Source of the DNA: Cloeon dipterum
Lineage: Eukaryota; Arthropoda; Insecta; Ephemeroptera; Baetidae
NCBI RefSeq assembly: GCF_949628265.1
Contig: NC_088790.1
Span: forward strand, 9,304,545 to 9,368,544
Direction: 5' to 3'
DNA length: 64,000 bases
Positions within the stretch are counted from its first letter, which is position 1, and each line of letters opens with the position of its first letter. Of this stretch, positions 26,401 through 37,852 are shown piece after piece. A model generated the notes under the pieces. It was not told the DNA's origin. It was given only the letters and a program-made list of their open reading frames with translations, and ran no database searches. Both the position numbers and the translations under genes were made by a program.

Positions 26401-27467
26401 GAAGACCTTCAAAAAAACATGGGCATTATGGACGATTGCATGAAAGCATCCAGTTAAATATTCCCCTTCAAACCAGCTTTTTTTCTAAGATAGTATATTT
26501 ACAGCTGGCATGGACGAGTGCGACAAGGCAGCGCAAATGATTAGCTGCAGCAACGAAAAGGCGCCCGACGTTCTCAACGGCGTCATAATGGCCATAGACC
26601 AGTCGATTCCTGTGGTATATCTGATATGCGCTAAATTAGGAAGAAATACGTTCCAAATTATTAAAGGAAAAAGCACCACTTGCACCAGAAGCGTATTGCT
26701 ACAATTCATCTCTGTGTCCAGAAGCGGTATGATATTTTTTTGCACGAGCTTATCAACTTTAATTTACTATCATCAAATCAGTCGCTCTATTTGAATTACG
26801 CTCAGGAAATCTCTGCGTGCACAGGTCAGTGTGTGCATTTCTATTAATACATAGCCACAATATGCGCAGGAAATAACTGCTTGCAAAGGCATTAATTTAG
26901 GGTTCATTTCTCACAACTTTTCAAATCGTTTATCACTGTTTAAATAATAAAAAATCGTTTATTCGCATTTTTAGCTGACTGTAAGGTAACATTTGGATGG
27001 GTTAGATTTTGTGGAAATACAAGATACTATCTAGACGGAAGAAAGGTAATACTTGGAATATTAAAAGTTTCAGATTTCGGCTGAAATACTTTTTTTTAGT
27101 ATAAATTTCAAGATACATTTGTAATCTGCTGCAACATGGGGTTGAAACTTGCGTCGATCACCACTGTTGAAGATGTCGATTGCCTCGCTACTTTCGGTAA
27201 TGCTAAGTTTACTTTGTAGTTTTATAGCTAACTATAGTGAAATTTTCTATTTTAGTCTATCCTAATCAAAATGAATGGAGTTGGGTTGCGGTGAGCCAAA
27301 TCCGGAGCAGCAGTACACGTTGGTGCACTTCTGATAAGCCTTTTGACGCTTCAATTTTCTCGAGTGTTACGGACAGCTACCAATTTGATACATTTGTTTA
27401 TATGACTGGCTCCAAAAATTTGACTTATGCAGGAATGGCGGACACCTGGTTTTCTATTTGCGTGTAG
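23440..27467 (+). CDS. gene B: CTLD-CTLD-OBP-CTLD chimera, type II
   Basis: Twenty-four exons summing to 2271 nt (756 residues): 23440-23493, 23567-23633, 23665-23786, 23867-24037, 24105-24134, 24208-24241, 24294-24358, 24415-24511, 24567-24811, 24860-24925, 24985-25024, 25074-25144, 25551-25647, 25703-25932, 26003-26081, 26131-26183, 26235-26270, 26332-26452, 26505-26614, 26667-26726, 26782-26824, 26975-27045, 27100-27196 and 27256-27467. Order: signal peptide MGNRRNFLLIIAGLALCF, basic IIKCCGSHSC segment, Thr-rich region, CTLD1, linker, CTLD2, OBP, linker, CTLD3. CTLD1 keeps YWTSG and FACQ but has KPLD where type I has GQPD, so conventional sugar binding by CTLD1 is unlikely; CTLD2 keeps GQPDN. 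The CTLD2/OBP intron here has a normal GT donor. It ends two residues earlier (ICV) than its siblings. AATAAA at about 27506 fits polyadenylation. From the ATG to exon 12 it is almost identical to gene C. Confidence 0.92.
26003..26614 (+). other. OBP domain of gene B
   Basis: Five exons with the same lengths as in gene A (79, 53, 36, 121 and 110 nt). The cysteine frame is intact, with CFLKC and CDKAAQMISC giving the x3 and x8 spacings. The cassette begins VRDTS after a GT-AG intron, where the GC-donor copies begin ARDTS. Confidence 0.9.
26856..26889 (+). other. second copy of the linker mini-exon in gene B
   Basis: After the linker exon at 26782-26824 (YAQEISAC), the intron contains another acceptor-flanked copy reading PQYAQEITACK, followed by AAG|GCATTA. 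Genes C, D and F have only this second type. It could be an alternative exon using a GC donor, or a relic. Confidence 0.4.
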
Positions 27468-27709
27468 CTTTGATGACTTTGAAAAGTGGACAGTGTGGGG
27501 TTCCAAATAAATTTAAAATATTTCAGCATTTTATGATTTCAGCAAAAAATAAGTTGTTTCTTTCATCCAGCCTCAGAAATACTTTTAATTAAAAATATCA
27601 TTTTCAAGAACATTCCCAGTTTTCTCTTGGTTAGTTTAAAAATTTGAGTTAAATATTATTTCTTTTGAAGTTAAATTGACGAACTGGCTCAGCTTTGCGT
27701 GAATTATTT
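27468..27709. other. 3' flank of gene B
   Basis: Polyadenylation signal near 27506, then AT-rich DNA homologous to the 3' flank of gene C (about 37853-38130). The homology is interrupted at about 27710 by the LINE fragment. Confidence 0.55.
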
Positions 27710-28200
27710 ATTATGTTTGTTTATTCTCACCTTGTAAAATGTACATACATGTTAAAAAACAGTTTGTCAAAAATTAAAAAACCAAAAAAGCACATAGTGA
27801 GGAAAAGCACCATTCCTGGCAAACATCTCGATAAAACTCTACCCGGGAGGCCGGGAGGGCAGAGCCGGAATGGGCATGGTCAGGAGGGGAATTAAGCTGC
27901 ACTAGAAACACTCACTCACATACGCATTACACTTGGAAGGAAACTGTACCGCCGAACAGTCTTTCAATGCGGGTGGTGCAGTATTCCAAAAAGCGACGAT
28001 TCGAAAATCATACACAAACTGGCCGAGTTCAGTGCGCGCTGGTGGCTGTTGCAGCCGCGGATGCTGCGGATCGTCGCCGCGATGCACGCGGCTCACGATG
28101 ATGCGTGCCATCGCGTTGTAGTCTGTGAGGCCGCAGAGACTCTTCTTGAAGAGGAGCAGGTCGTTGCACACCAACTGGGCTGGGACGGACAGCATTTTAA
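27710..28200 (-). mobile_element. 5'-truncated LINE 3' end
   Basis: Minus-strand frame 28195-27902 encodes the extreme C-terminus of a CR1/Jockey-like reverse-transcriptase ORF. It has the typical final motif of an FRI..FWN..P..LKDC type (YDFRIVAFWNTAPPALKDC), then a stop. The comparable flank of gene C reads straight through (TGCGTGAATT..GGATAGCTATTAG at about 38112-38145), so the insertion limits are fairly clear. The 5' truncation is typical of LINE integration. Confidence 0.7.
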
Positions 28201-28420
28201 TTACATAGCTATTAGTGAAATTTCAGGAGGAAAAATGAAATACTTTGCTTTTGTACTGGATGCAGTGGCTGTTTCTACCCCCTGGTCTCATTAGCAGAAA
28301 TGCACCTAAAAAAATTGCACGAGGAGGTGTGTCAAGTAATCCTTTTTAAAAAGGTAGCAGTTCACAGCCGCCAAAAAGGTAAAAGGGAATTTTTACTTCA
28401 TGGTTTTTATCGTTTTAAGT
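28034..28420. repeat. 386-bp direct repeat, left copy
   Basis: It is essentially identical to 31939-32324. It spans the junction between the LINE fragment and the ancestral gene-B flank, so it is local sequence rather than a repeat family. It abuts the left end of the foldback element at 28421. Confidence 0.85.
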
Positions 28421-31400
28421 CCTGGTCCCGCAAAAAGTGCATAACTTATTTTGGTCCACCCGTCGAAGCTGCGCAACTTTGTTTGGTCTACCCGTCGATG
28501 TTGCACAACTTTTTTTGGTCGACGCGCAGAAGTTGCGCAAAATGCAAAACTTTAATTTTTCAGGAGGGGGAAAAAACTGTTTTGTTGCCAGCATGTTTAG
28601 AGCACAGAACAGCTGTCAGTGGTTTTAGTTAGAACTTTTTGTGCTTTAAAAGCTTATATAAGAAAAAATTTGTCTATGCGCAACGGAACGCCGAAAAGCG
28701 TATTCCTTTAATGGGGCCCTTCATGATGCATGCATGTTTTGCAAAGGAATTTCGCGATTTGCTTTAAAACCTTTCGTCTGATGTTTGCAATTTATTGCAG
28801 CCTCTTAACATAGATATAGGGGTAGAGATATCAAGCACCTGATTTTTAACTTCGCTGGTAGATTTTTAATAAAAGCTCAATAAATTTGATTAATTTTTGT
28901 GAAATCCGGGTTAGATTGTCCCGTTATCACATTTAAACACCTTATGGGATGTTGTTAAATGGTAAGCCACAATTTTGAATGCAAATTTAATTTGCAAATA
29001 TTCTGGCTTCCATTTTTAAAGAAATCCATGCCACCAAAATATTTATAATATTCACTGTACAAATTGTGCATGCATTTTTGCGAACCATATGCGTGTTAAT
29101 TATTAAAGAGTAACGTTGATTTTTTTTAAAATGTACACAATATTAATCTATATGCATAAATGTCGCTGAATAGGTTTTTCATTTTAAAACTACATTCATA
29201 AAAAATTTATTAAGTCATTATGATGAGTTCCTGATAAACAAAATGCAGATTTATATTCTAGTATGCAACTCTTATGCATAATAATGATGGTAATTATGTA
29301 TCTATTAGAGCATTGTGTGGTATTAACTATAAAGTTAAATAATACACTGTCTAAACTTTTATTACCGCGCCTTTTTTAAAATAGAACAACCACAACCACA
29401 GCCGTTCTGACCACAACCAGTTGCAGTTAACCGCAAAATTACCGCTATACTGCAATTTATTACTATGCAATTCCTGATGATTAAAACTTAGAACCCAAGA
29501 TTTGAATATACAAAGAACCCAAAAAGTAAAAAATATAATTTTTGGGTTTAATTTTTTTGAAGTTAACTTCCTGAAATCTAAAAATAACGCCAATTACCAT
29601 CATTATTATGCATAATTGTTTACTGATACTTTATTCGTGTATAAATCGATATTTTATCTGTCAGCAACACATCATAAATAACTTAAATTTTATTTTGAAT
29701 TTAGTTTTAAAATGAAAAATCTATTCTGCAAAATTTATGCATAATTATAGATTACATTGTGCACAGCACAACTCTCTTAAATGAAAAAAATCAACGTTTT
29801 AGTACTTCTCATGAAAACTTGTGCAGCGAGTAATCTGACTCTTTTGCTGGCAAACACATTTTTACCAAGTACCGCACATTCCACAAATTTTAACTCGTGC
29901 CGGAAAATATTTTTCATTGGATTTCGTAGTGTTTAAAACCCTTGTTTACAGAGGCCAGCACACTTAAGCGAAATCCAGAAAATCAGTATCATGCATGTAT
30001 CTAAATAATCAATGTGTGTGTTCGGGAGACTTTTAAGGATAATTGTCAATTTTACCGACTTTATTTCTCCATCCTGAATTTTACATATATGTTGTTAGGG
30101 GTGTTTCATAGTGTGTAACCTGAAATTTTGAGCAAAAAATTCGGGGGCATTTTTTTGGGAAATCACGATTTTCGAAAACGGAAAATTTATTAAAATAGTA
30201 AATCCGAAATATCTAGGTATCTTCGGTCCTGATTGGAATTTCGATGTGGTTTTTTCACCTTCACACGTAACTTTTTCAGTAGAACAAATTTGCCATTGGT
30301 CAAAAATTTGTAGGTCAAAGGTCAAGGTCACAAATTCGCGTGCAAAATGTTCAATTAAAAATATCGCAAAATAAGCCCCCTCGGATTTTTTTCATGAAAA
30401 CGTAAAAAATGTAGCCCTGAATGTGTAGAATCGAATAGTGAAGAGAAATCGATGGAGACTCAGATAGATCGCGAGATATTTTGAATTTAAGGATTCGTGT
30501 CGCGCGTCCGGCACGACGACAATTATCATCCGGCGATTTTACTTTCGTAATTTACGTCGGAATTTGATATGTAACCCACATGTTATGCATATGATTACCT
30601 AGAAAAATAAACGAGCTTTCCAGTGGTGTGCTTACATTTTGTTTTGGTTTCAAACTTCTCAAGAAATAGCAGCGCGCGAAAAGAAAATATAGATTTTTCA
30701 AATATTGACATTTTTACAAATCTCAAATCTCGAGTTCTAACCATCAGAATTGCAAAAACTACCCACCGTTGGACTCGTCTCGACCTTCCCTGACCAGCTG
30801 AAAGGTTTAGGGGTGTTTAACCTCCACCCCTAACCGTAAGATGCTACATTTTTAGTTTTTTTTCTTGGGGGTTGAAGTTCAGCAACTTAGGGGTGGAGGT
30901 TAAACACCCCTAAACCTTTCAGCTGGTCAGGGAAGGTCGAGACGAGTCCAACGGTGGGTAGTTTTTGCAATTCTGATGGTTAGAACCCGAGATTTGAGAT
31001 TTGCAAAAATGTCAATATTTGAAAATTTTCTATTTTCTTTTCGCGCGCCGCTATTTCTTGAAAAGTTTGAGACCAAAACAAAATGTAAGCACACCACTGG
31101 AAAGCTCGTTTATTTTTCTAGGTAATCATATGCATAACATGTGGGTTACATATCAAATTCCGACGTAAATTACGAAAGTAAAATCGCCGGATGATAATTG
31201 TCGTCGTGCCGGACGCGCGACACGAATCCTTAAATTCAAAATATCTCGCGATCTATCTGAGTCTCCATCGATTTCTCTTCACTATTCAATTCTACACATT
31301 CAGGGCTACATTTTTTACGTTTTCATGAAAAAAATCCGAGGGGGCTTATTTTGCGATATTTTTAATTGAACATTTTGCACGCGAATTTGTGACCTTGACC

Positions 31401-31938
31401 TTTGACCTACAAATTTTTGACCAATGGCAAATTTGTTCTACTGAAAAAGTTACGTGTGAAGGTGAAAAAACCACATCGAAATTCCAATCTGGACCGAAGA
31501 TACCTAGATATTTCGGATTTACTATCTTAAATTTTCCGTTTTCGAAAATCGTGATTTCCCAAAAAATGCCCCCGAATTTTTCGCTCAAAATTTCAGGTTA
31601 CACACTATGAAACACCCCTAACAACATATGTAAAATTCAGGATGGAGAAATAAAGTCGGTAAAATTGACAATTACCCTTAAAAGTCTCCCGAACACACAC
31701 TAATAGAGAGCGTTCTAGTCGTTCAAGTTATCATATGGCCATAAAATTTTGGTGGGATACGTATCTGGCGGCGAAAATTTGAAATTCACAAAAAAATGTG
31801 TTTGGTCGATTATGGTAGTTACGCAAGTTTCATGCTGCGCAACTTTTTAAATGCGCAACTTTAGTGGGTAGACCAAACAAAGTTGCGCAACTTCTGCGGG
31901 TGGACCAAAAAAAGTTATGCACTTTTTGCGGGACCAGG
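28421..31938. mobile_element. 3.5-kb foldback-type DNA element
   Basis: The ends are inverted repeats: left CCTGGTCCCGCAAAAAGTGC, right its complement ending at 31938. Internal sub-repeats built around GTTGCGCAACTTT and TTGGTCTACCC lie at both ends (28440-28540 and 31840-31910). The interior is an imperfect long inverted repeat, with arms at about 29105-29300 and 29590-29802 sharing AACGTTGATTTTTTT and ATAATGATGGTAATT. No transposase frame was seen, so it is non-autonomous. A second palindromic element sits inside it. The family is not assigned. Confidence 0.7.
30014..31700. mobile_element. 1.69-kb near-perfect palindrome (foldback element)
   Basis: The arms, about 30014-30838 and 30880-31700, are inverted copies at high identity (only scattered differences seen), separated by a loop of roughly 40-50 bases. 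The outer ends read GTGTGTGTTCGGGAGAC and its complement. The centre carries GGTTTAGGGGTGTTTAACC in both orientations. No coding capacity was recognised. Such arms could form a giant hairpin or cruciform and are hard to clone or assemble. Confidence 0.85.
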
Positions 31939-32324
31939 ACGCGTGGTGGCTGTTGCAGCCGCGGATGCTGCGGATCGTCGCCGCGATGCACGCGGCTCAC
32001 GATGATGCGTGCCATCGCGTTGTAGTCTGTGAGGCCGCAGAGACTCTTCTTGAAGAGGAGCAGGTCGTTGCACACCAACTGGGCTGGGACGGACAGCATT
32101 TTAATTACATAGCTATTAGTGAAATTTCAGGAGGAAAAATGAAATACTTTGCTTTTGTACTGGATGCAGTGGCTGTTTCTACCCCCTGGTCTCATTAGCA
32201 GAAATGCACCTAAAAAAATTGCACGAGGAGGTGTGTCAAGTAATCCTTTTTAAAAAGGTAGCAGTTCACAGCCGCCAAAAAGGTAAAAGGGAATTTTTAC
32301 TTCATGGTTTTTATCGTTTTAAGT
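31939..32324. repeat. 386-bp direct repeat, right copy
   Basis: Duplicate of 28034-28420 on the other side of the foldback element. It includes the last part of the LINE frame (31939-32099, minus) and 225 bases of gene flank, and is followed by GGTACGAG, the natural continuation seen also at about 21872. Confidence 0.85.
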
Positions 32325-32369
32325 GGTACGAGAGCTTTATAATAGGCCAAAATCGTTCGATCAACTTCG

Positions 32370-33190
32370 CTGGTATTGTGGACATTGTTAGCGCAAAAGC
32401 GGCCTGAAAACGCTCAGCTTTGCGGTATGCAACCTGTGAGAGTGCACACCAAGTGTCAGGATAACTACGCTCATAAAACCGGTAATGGCCTTTTTAAAAA
32501 TAAAAATCACACTAAAAATATTGATTTTATTAAACGCATAAGCGTGCAACACACTTTTAAATCTACACAATTTGTCAATCACTGTTACATATTTTTTATG
32601 CTTCCCTCAGAGTCAATTTTCTTGGCATACATGTTTGAATATGATATTTTTCACATGTCTCGCAGCAGAAATTACATCTACAGTCAATATTCGGTTCATA
32701 ATGGCAAGTTGTATTATTACAGAAAGCAAAGTGATAGCCATGACAAGCGAATCTTGTAAAAATATATCTATCGGGAATATCTGACCACGCAGTTTCAGTC
32801 TCGAATAATTCGGCACAAATCAGCAGTCTATTTGTTTTTTTAGATTCACAAATTTTTTATACACATCAGTCTCAGGTGGTTTAATCTATTTTTCAAGTCA
32901 ATTATATGCAAATTATAGTCTTTCGCAATCAATTCGTATACATAACGATATTGTACTTTGAAATTCCAAGCAATTTCTTAAGATAGCGGGTTTTAGCTCT
33001 TTCCAGATTTTTAGAATCAGTATTAGTTAGATGAGGCCAGATAATTTCAATTCCATATGTGGCTGATGGCGAGATTTTAAGGTCAAAGAGGGTGGCAGTA
33101 TTAGAAAACCTGTTAAAATTTTTAATACTGTAAGTAGCCAAAAATGATTCTAACATCGATATAGTAAACCTGTATATCAAACATCAAATG
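32370..33190 (-). mobile_element. LINE 3' ORF fragment, copy 2
   Basis: Diverged counterpart of the 22.3-23.15 kb fragment. The minus-strand frame 33180-32929 has LFDLKISP, YGIEIIWPHL and RYLKKLLG. The Cys-rich part below 32820 has DCRCNFCC. Divergence between the two copies (about a tenth of positions by eye) is much greater than between the gene B and C coding starts next to them. Confidence 0.65.
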
Positions 33191-33455
33191 TTTGAATTTA
33201 CTTCAATGAATAAGCAATTCACTTTTGAATTAAATTATATACACGAATATTTTGAGTTACCATCATCAGTCATATAATTTTAAGGTGGTATTCCTCTCTG
33301 GTCCAGTCCAAAAAGCTACAACATATTCAGAAAACTGCAACAAACACAGGAAATGTTGCAATGGCTCACACGTCCGATTCATGCTCGTTAAAAGCGAACA
33401 GAGTACCCCTGCCGACGTGTTATATTAGCTGTTAGTGCTGCCCGTGCGCAACAAA

Positions 33456-36400
33456 ATGGGCAATCGGAGAAATTTCCTATTAATTATTGCTGGATTGGCG
33501 TTATGTTTCGTGAGTCTCAATGACAAAAATAATACAGAAAACTCATTTGAACTGTTTTATGTTTTTAATGCTCACTGTCAGATTCATCTGGCAAACGAAG
33601 TCACAGCAGCAGCAGCACATAACCGTAGGCCAAGAGTATTTAATATAAGTTATTTGTAATAATTTTTAATTCTTAGCAGGTCTTTCAAAAGCTTCTAGGA
33701 GACAAACCATCATAAAATGCTGTGGGTCTCACTCCTGTTCTAAAGTTAAGAAAAAAATCAGACCTACTTCGTCCAACTGGAAAACTTACTCTACCGTTCA
33801 AGTAAATTTACGTTATTTTAAATATAAATACTGAGCTTAAATTACACTACATGAAAATCATGAAAAATTAAACTCGTTTAGAAAACCATTAATGGAACGA
33901 TAGAAGATTTAACAAGTGATGAGTCACCAGCACCTGAAACAAAAATTACTGAAACAACGTTTGAAAATCAGTACCCGATGACTGTCCAACATACGAGCAT
34001 GACAACTGAGGAACCGACGACAACACAGATTACAAGCACAACTACTAGAAAAGTATATTCATATTTCGAAAAATGGCTGAACAAATGCTAAATTTTCTTT
34101 ATCAAATAATGTATGCAAGGTGGTTATCTACACAAAATGTGAAGCTAATGTAACAAAAAATGTAAAATTCAGATTGAAAAATATGCACCACTAATACAGA
34201 AAGCTTAATAAATTTTTTCTAGAAAGCACTTTTTGACGCTGAAGGCAGATTAAATGGTTTGACTAAATTAAAAAATATGGTGAGGAAATATTTTCAACGT
34301 TATTTCAGAACCAGATCAGTACGGTTTTTGGACTGAGTCTTGCGGCCGACAGTTCTTATTTGGAAAGAAGTTGGTTAGTTCAGAAAATAAAAAAACATCC
34401 CAATGAGAACTTTTGAAATGGATTTTCAGGCCAACTGGAAACAAAATTTTGCAAACTGCCACAAAATCGACATGGAGCCCATAGCTTTTGAAAATGAGGA
34501 GAGGCAAACATGCTTCCACCAAATGGGTAATAATCGTGTTGCGGGACGCCTACTTGGCTCAACATAAAATACAATTCGCAGTGGCAAGTTGGAAATACGG
34601 GTCAAACTACTGGACTTCTGGCTTGCGGTTGGGAGCAAGTGTATATTCGTGGTGCAAGAAAAACGGGACCATTCCCTTGGTGAACGCAAATTTTTCGTGG
34701 ATCGACACAAAACCCTTGGACGTTGGCGAACAAAATTGTCTTCTTCTGAGCGTGCACAAGCAAAACGCCTCTTACCAGCTTTCAGAAAAAATGTGCAATG
34801 ATTCCGATGTCTTCTTCGCCTGTCAAGTACTAAAAATTACATTTAATAATTTTGATTAATAAATTATCAATAAGGGGAAACCTACACCACCACCTCCCTG
34901 CTCCAGTCCAGTTTGCCCAAATTTTACCTGCGCGAAAAACGTAGAATATTCAGATCCATTTTCTCAAATTGTAATTAGCAGTTTGAATTTTAAAAACAGC
35001 AATCGTACTTCACAGACACTAAAATGGCTCAGCTCACAAGTAAAGAAAATCTAATCTCCGAATCAAAATTATTCTTGGTTAAATGCAGGTACTGTAGATC
35101 ATGGAAAATGGTTCACCTTCACAGGCCGAATCTTTCTCTTCAGCTCATCAAAAGAAACAGTAACTCTTTTTTTGCTCTTTTTATCCCTGTCCTCTCGGAC
35201 CGGGAAGGGCGCGCACTGCACTAGCACGAATGCTGAAACCCGGGTCCCAATAACACCGCGAACGGATAACATGGGCGCACCAGGCCGCACAGGGACCCAG
35301 CCCACTCAAAGGGCCACTTGCCTCCACCCGAGGACTTTTTTTTGAAACGCTAGACATTCGTCCCGTGAAGCCAAATCACGCATGCTGGAAAGGTGCAAAC
35401 CAGCAAAGTAGCGAGTCGGCGCCAGTGCGCCTCCCAGCCCGTTGAACAATTTGAGCATTTTCGAGTCACTAAACTAACCACTTTATGCCATCTCTGACAT
35501 TGGGTAGCCAGTATTAGATCTCCGAACTGCTCAAATACCTCACATTGCTTTGACACTCCTGAGAGTGCCTTAACAATGCGAGCCAACGGGCTGGTTTTTC
35601 AAATTAGGTTAATATATATGTAGTCACTCGGTTTCCCAAACTAGTACATTAAGCCTTTACTTCTCTTGACCTAACACAAAAATGAACAAAGTTAGCTCCC
35701 AAAACTTTTCAACTCAAACTTAGAAATAGAACATTTTATCAAAATAATTTTTTCGTATGAACGCAATTTTGCCTTAAAAACTTCCTCACAATAGAATATA
35801 AAAAAAATGAAATTTAAGATTAAGAAACAGGGGATTTTAAATGGCATCGCCTGTTTGTATAGTACACTTAGATAATTTTGATCTGTCATCTTAATTTTAG
35901 AATTGTTTCTTCGAGTTGAGATATATACTAATCCTTGAAAATTCGATTATAAATATCTTCGAAGGTGTTTTACTGACCAAATTTAATATTTTTAAAGTTT
36001 TTTGGTGCTTTGAATGTTTGCTGCGGCTTAGGAATGAGTTTACTAAGTTTGGAATATGACTACAAATACAAATCCGTCATTGCAGCCATTAAAAGTAAAG
36101 TAAAATATTTTGAGTCGTGCACTTGAGATGGAAAATAATTTTTTACAGACAATGTTACGTCGAGTGATTATTTCTGGACCTCTGGTTCCGACAAAGGGTG
36201 CGAGTCAAATTACGGTTACTGCACGGCGAAGAGATTGCTTCGAAAAGAGGCGATTTGGGCATCAGGTCAACCGGACAATGCTGATGGAAACGAGAGTGCT
36301 GTTGCCGTGTATATCACCGACGCTAAAGCTCAGTTGTTTGATTTCAACGAAGAGTCCAAATACAGATACATTTGTGAGGCAAGTTCAAATAGCGACATAT

Positions 36401-37852
36401 CTTGTTCGTAGATTTTAAATATACACGTAATTTATATTCTAGGCTCGTGATACATCCAAAGCTAAATCTGGAGGATCCGCTGTAAGGGACGAGTGCGCCT
36501 CAGTTTACAACGTCTCTCAAGGTTTACATTAATATATTAGTCTTTCGTATTTGCTTAAATATTGACTTAGCTGAAATCGACACCATTCTGAACAACACAG
36601 ACAAACTGGACTTGAGGATAAAGGTTTTCTTTCTATCAATCCAAGTAGGGTAAAATAATATTCATAATTTGCAGTGCTTTTTTAAATGCTTGGGAGAAAA
36701 TTCCGGCCTGGTAATACAGTTTTAACACTGAATTTCTGGTTTTGCTGAAAATTTAGTTGTTGGTTGTCTAGATGGTGAATGGAAAATTCTTGGAGAACGA
36801 GTTGCTGGTTATTCTCGAAAATTTAGCCGATGGAAACCTGGAAGACCTTCAAAAAAACATGGGCATTATGGACGATTGCATGAAAGCATCCAGTTAAATA
36901 TTCCCCTTCAAACCAGCTTTTTTTCTAAGATAATATCTTTACAGCCGGCATGGACGAGTGCGACAAGGCGGCACAAATGATTAGCTGCAGCAACGAAAAG
37001 GCGCCGGATGTTCTTAACAGTGTCATAACGGCTATGGACGAGTCAATACCAATGGTATACTTGCTCTGCTCTATGTTTGATGATAAGGAGCCAAACTACA
37101 TTTTGTATGATTTCAGATAAAACTGCCTCTACCACCTGACGCGTTATGTTTTCATCCATCCCAGTGTGTAGGCGTTGTATGTTCATTTAAATTTAAATTC
37201 ATATAATTTCCATACACGCTTTCATTTCTAGCCCCAATATGCGCAGGAAATAGCTGCTTGCAAAAGTATTAATTTAGGGTTCATTGCTTACAACTTTTCA
37301 AACACGTTCATCCCTGTTTAACTATTAAAAAATCGTTTATTCGCATTTTTAGCTGACTGTCGGGTAACATATGGATTGGTTAAATTTTGCGGATCAACAA
37401 AATACTATCTAGAGGGAAGAAAGGTAGTACTTAGAAAATTAAAAGTTTTGGCTTTCGGCTGCAATACTTTCTTTTTTAGTATCACTTTCAAGATTCATTT
37501 GTAAACTGCTGCAACATGGGAATGAAACTATTATCCATCACCACCGTTGAAGAGGTCGATTGCCTCGCTACTTTCGGTAATGCTAGGTCTAATTTGTAGT
37601 TTTATAGCTAACTGTAGTGAAATGTTTCTTTCAGTCTACCCCAACCAAAATGATTGGAGTTGGGTTGCGGTGAGCCAAGTCAAGAGCAGCGCTACACGTT
37701 GGTGCACCTCTGATAAGCCTTTTGATGCTTCAATTTTCTCGAGTGTTACGGACAGCTACCAATTTGATTCATTTGTTTATATGACAAGCTCCAAAAATTT
37801 GTCTTATGCAGGAATTTCGAACACCTGGTTTTCAATTTGCGTGCAGATTTGA
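33456..37852 (+). CDS. gene C: CTLD-CTLD-OBP-CTLD chimera, type II
   Basis: Twenty-four exons summing to 2265 nt (754 residues). Exons 1-12 (33456-33509 through 35089-35159) copy those of gene B at a constant offset of 10015-10016 with no coding change seen. Then 35998-36094, 36149-36378 (CTLD2), 36443-36521, 36571-36623, 36675-36710, 36772-36892, 36945-37054 (OBP), linker 37117-37173 and 37232-37265, and CTLD3 37353-37423, 37480-37576 and 37635-37852, ending SICVQI. CTLD1 lacks QPD as in B; CTLD2 has GQPDN. The CTLD2/OBP intron has a GC donor (36379). The intron after exon 12 carries an extra GC-rich insert of about 440 bp not present in B. The OBP introns resemble B while the intron after CTLD2 resembles genes A and F, so the gene is a mosaic. 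AATAAA at about 37886 fits the 3' end. Confidence 0.92.
35163..35600. mobile_element. unclassified GC-rich insertion in intron 12 of gene C
   Basis: Gene B lacks this stretch; flanking intron sequence resumes at ATATGTAGTCACTCGG. Base composition is far richer in GC than the surroundings. One end carries T-rich runs, read on the minus strand as an A-rich tail, which would fit a retroposed fragment. A 78-codon minus frame (35586-35350) has no recognised match. Confidence 0.5.
36443..37054 (+). other. OBP domain of gene C
   Basis: The five exons keep the 79, 53, 36, 121 and 110 nt lengths. The cysteine frame is intact (CFFKC, CDKAAQMISC). The C-terminal part differs from B (SVITAMDESIPM). Confidence 0.9.

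Noticed and set aside
28049-28294. Plus-strand frame repeated at 31917-32198
   Set aside because: Opposite strand of the LINE C-terminal frame, continuing into gene flank; duplicated only because it lies in the 386-bp repeat.
30095-31610. Pair of about 75-codon frames, one in each arm of the palindrome
   Set aside because: They are the same sequence read in opposite orientations and contain no recognised domain; the palindrome explains them.
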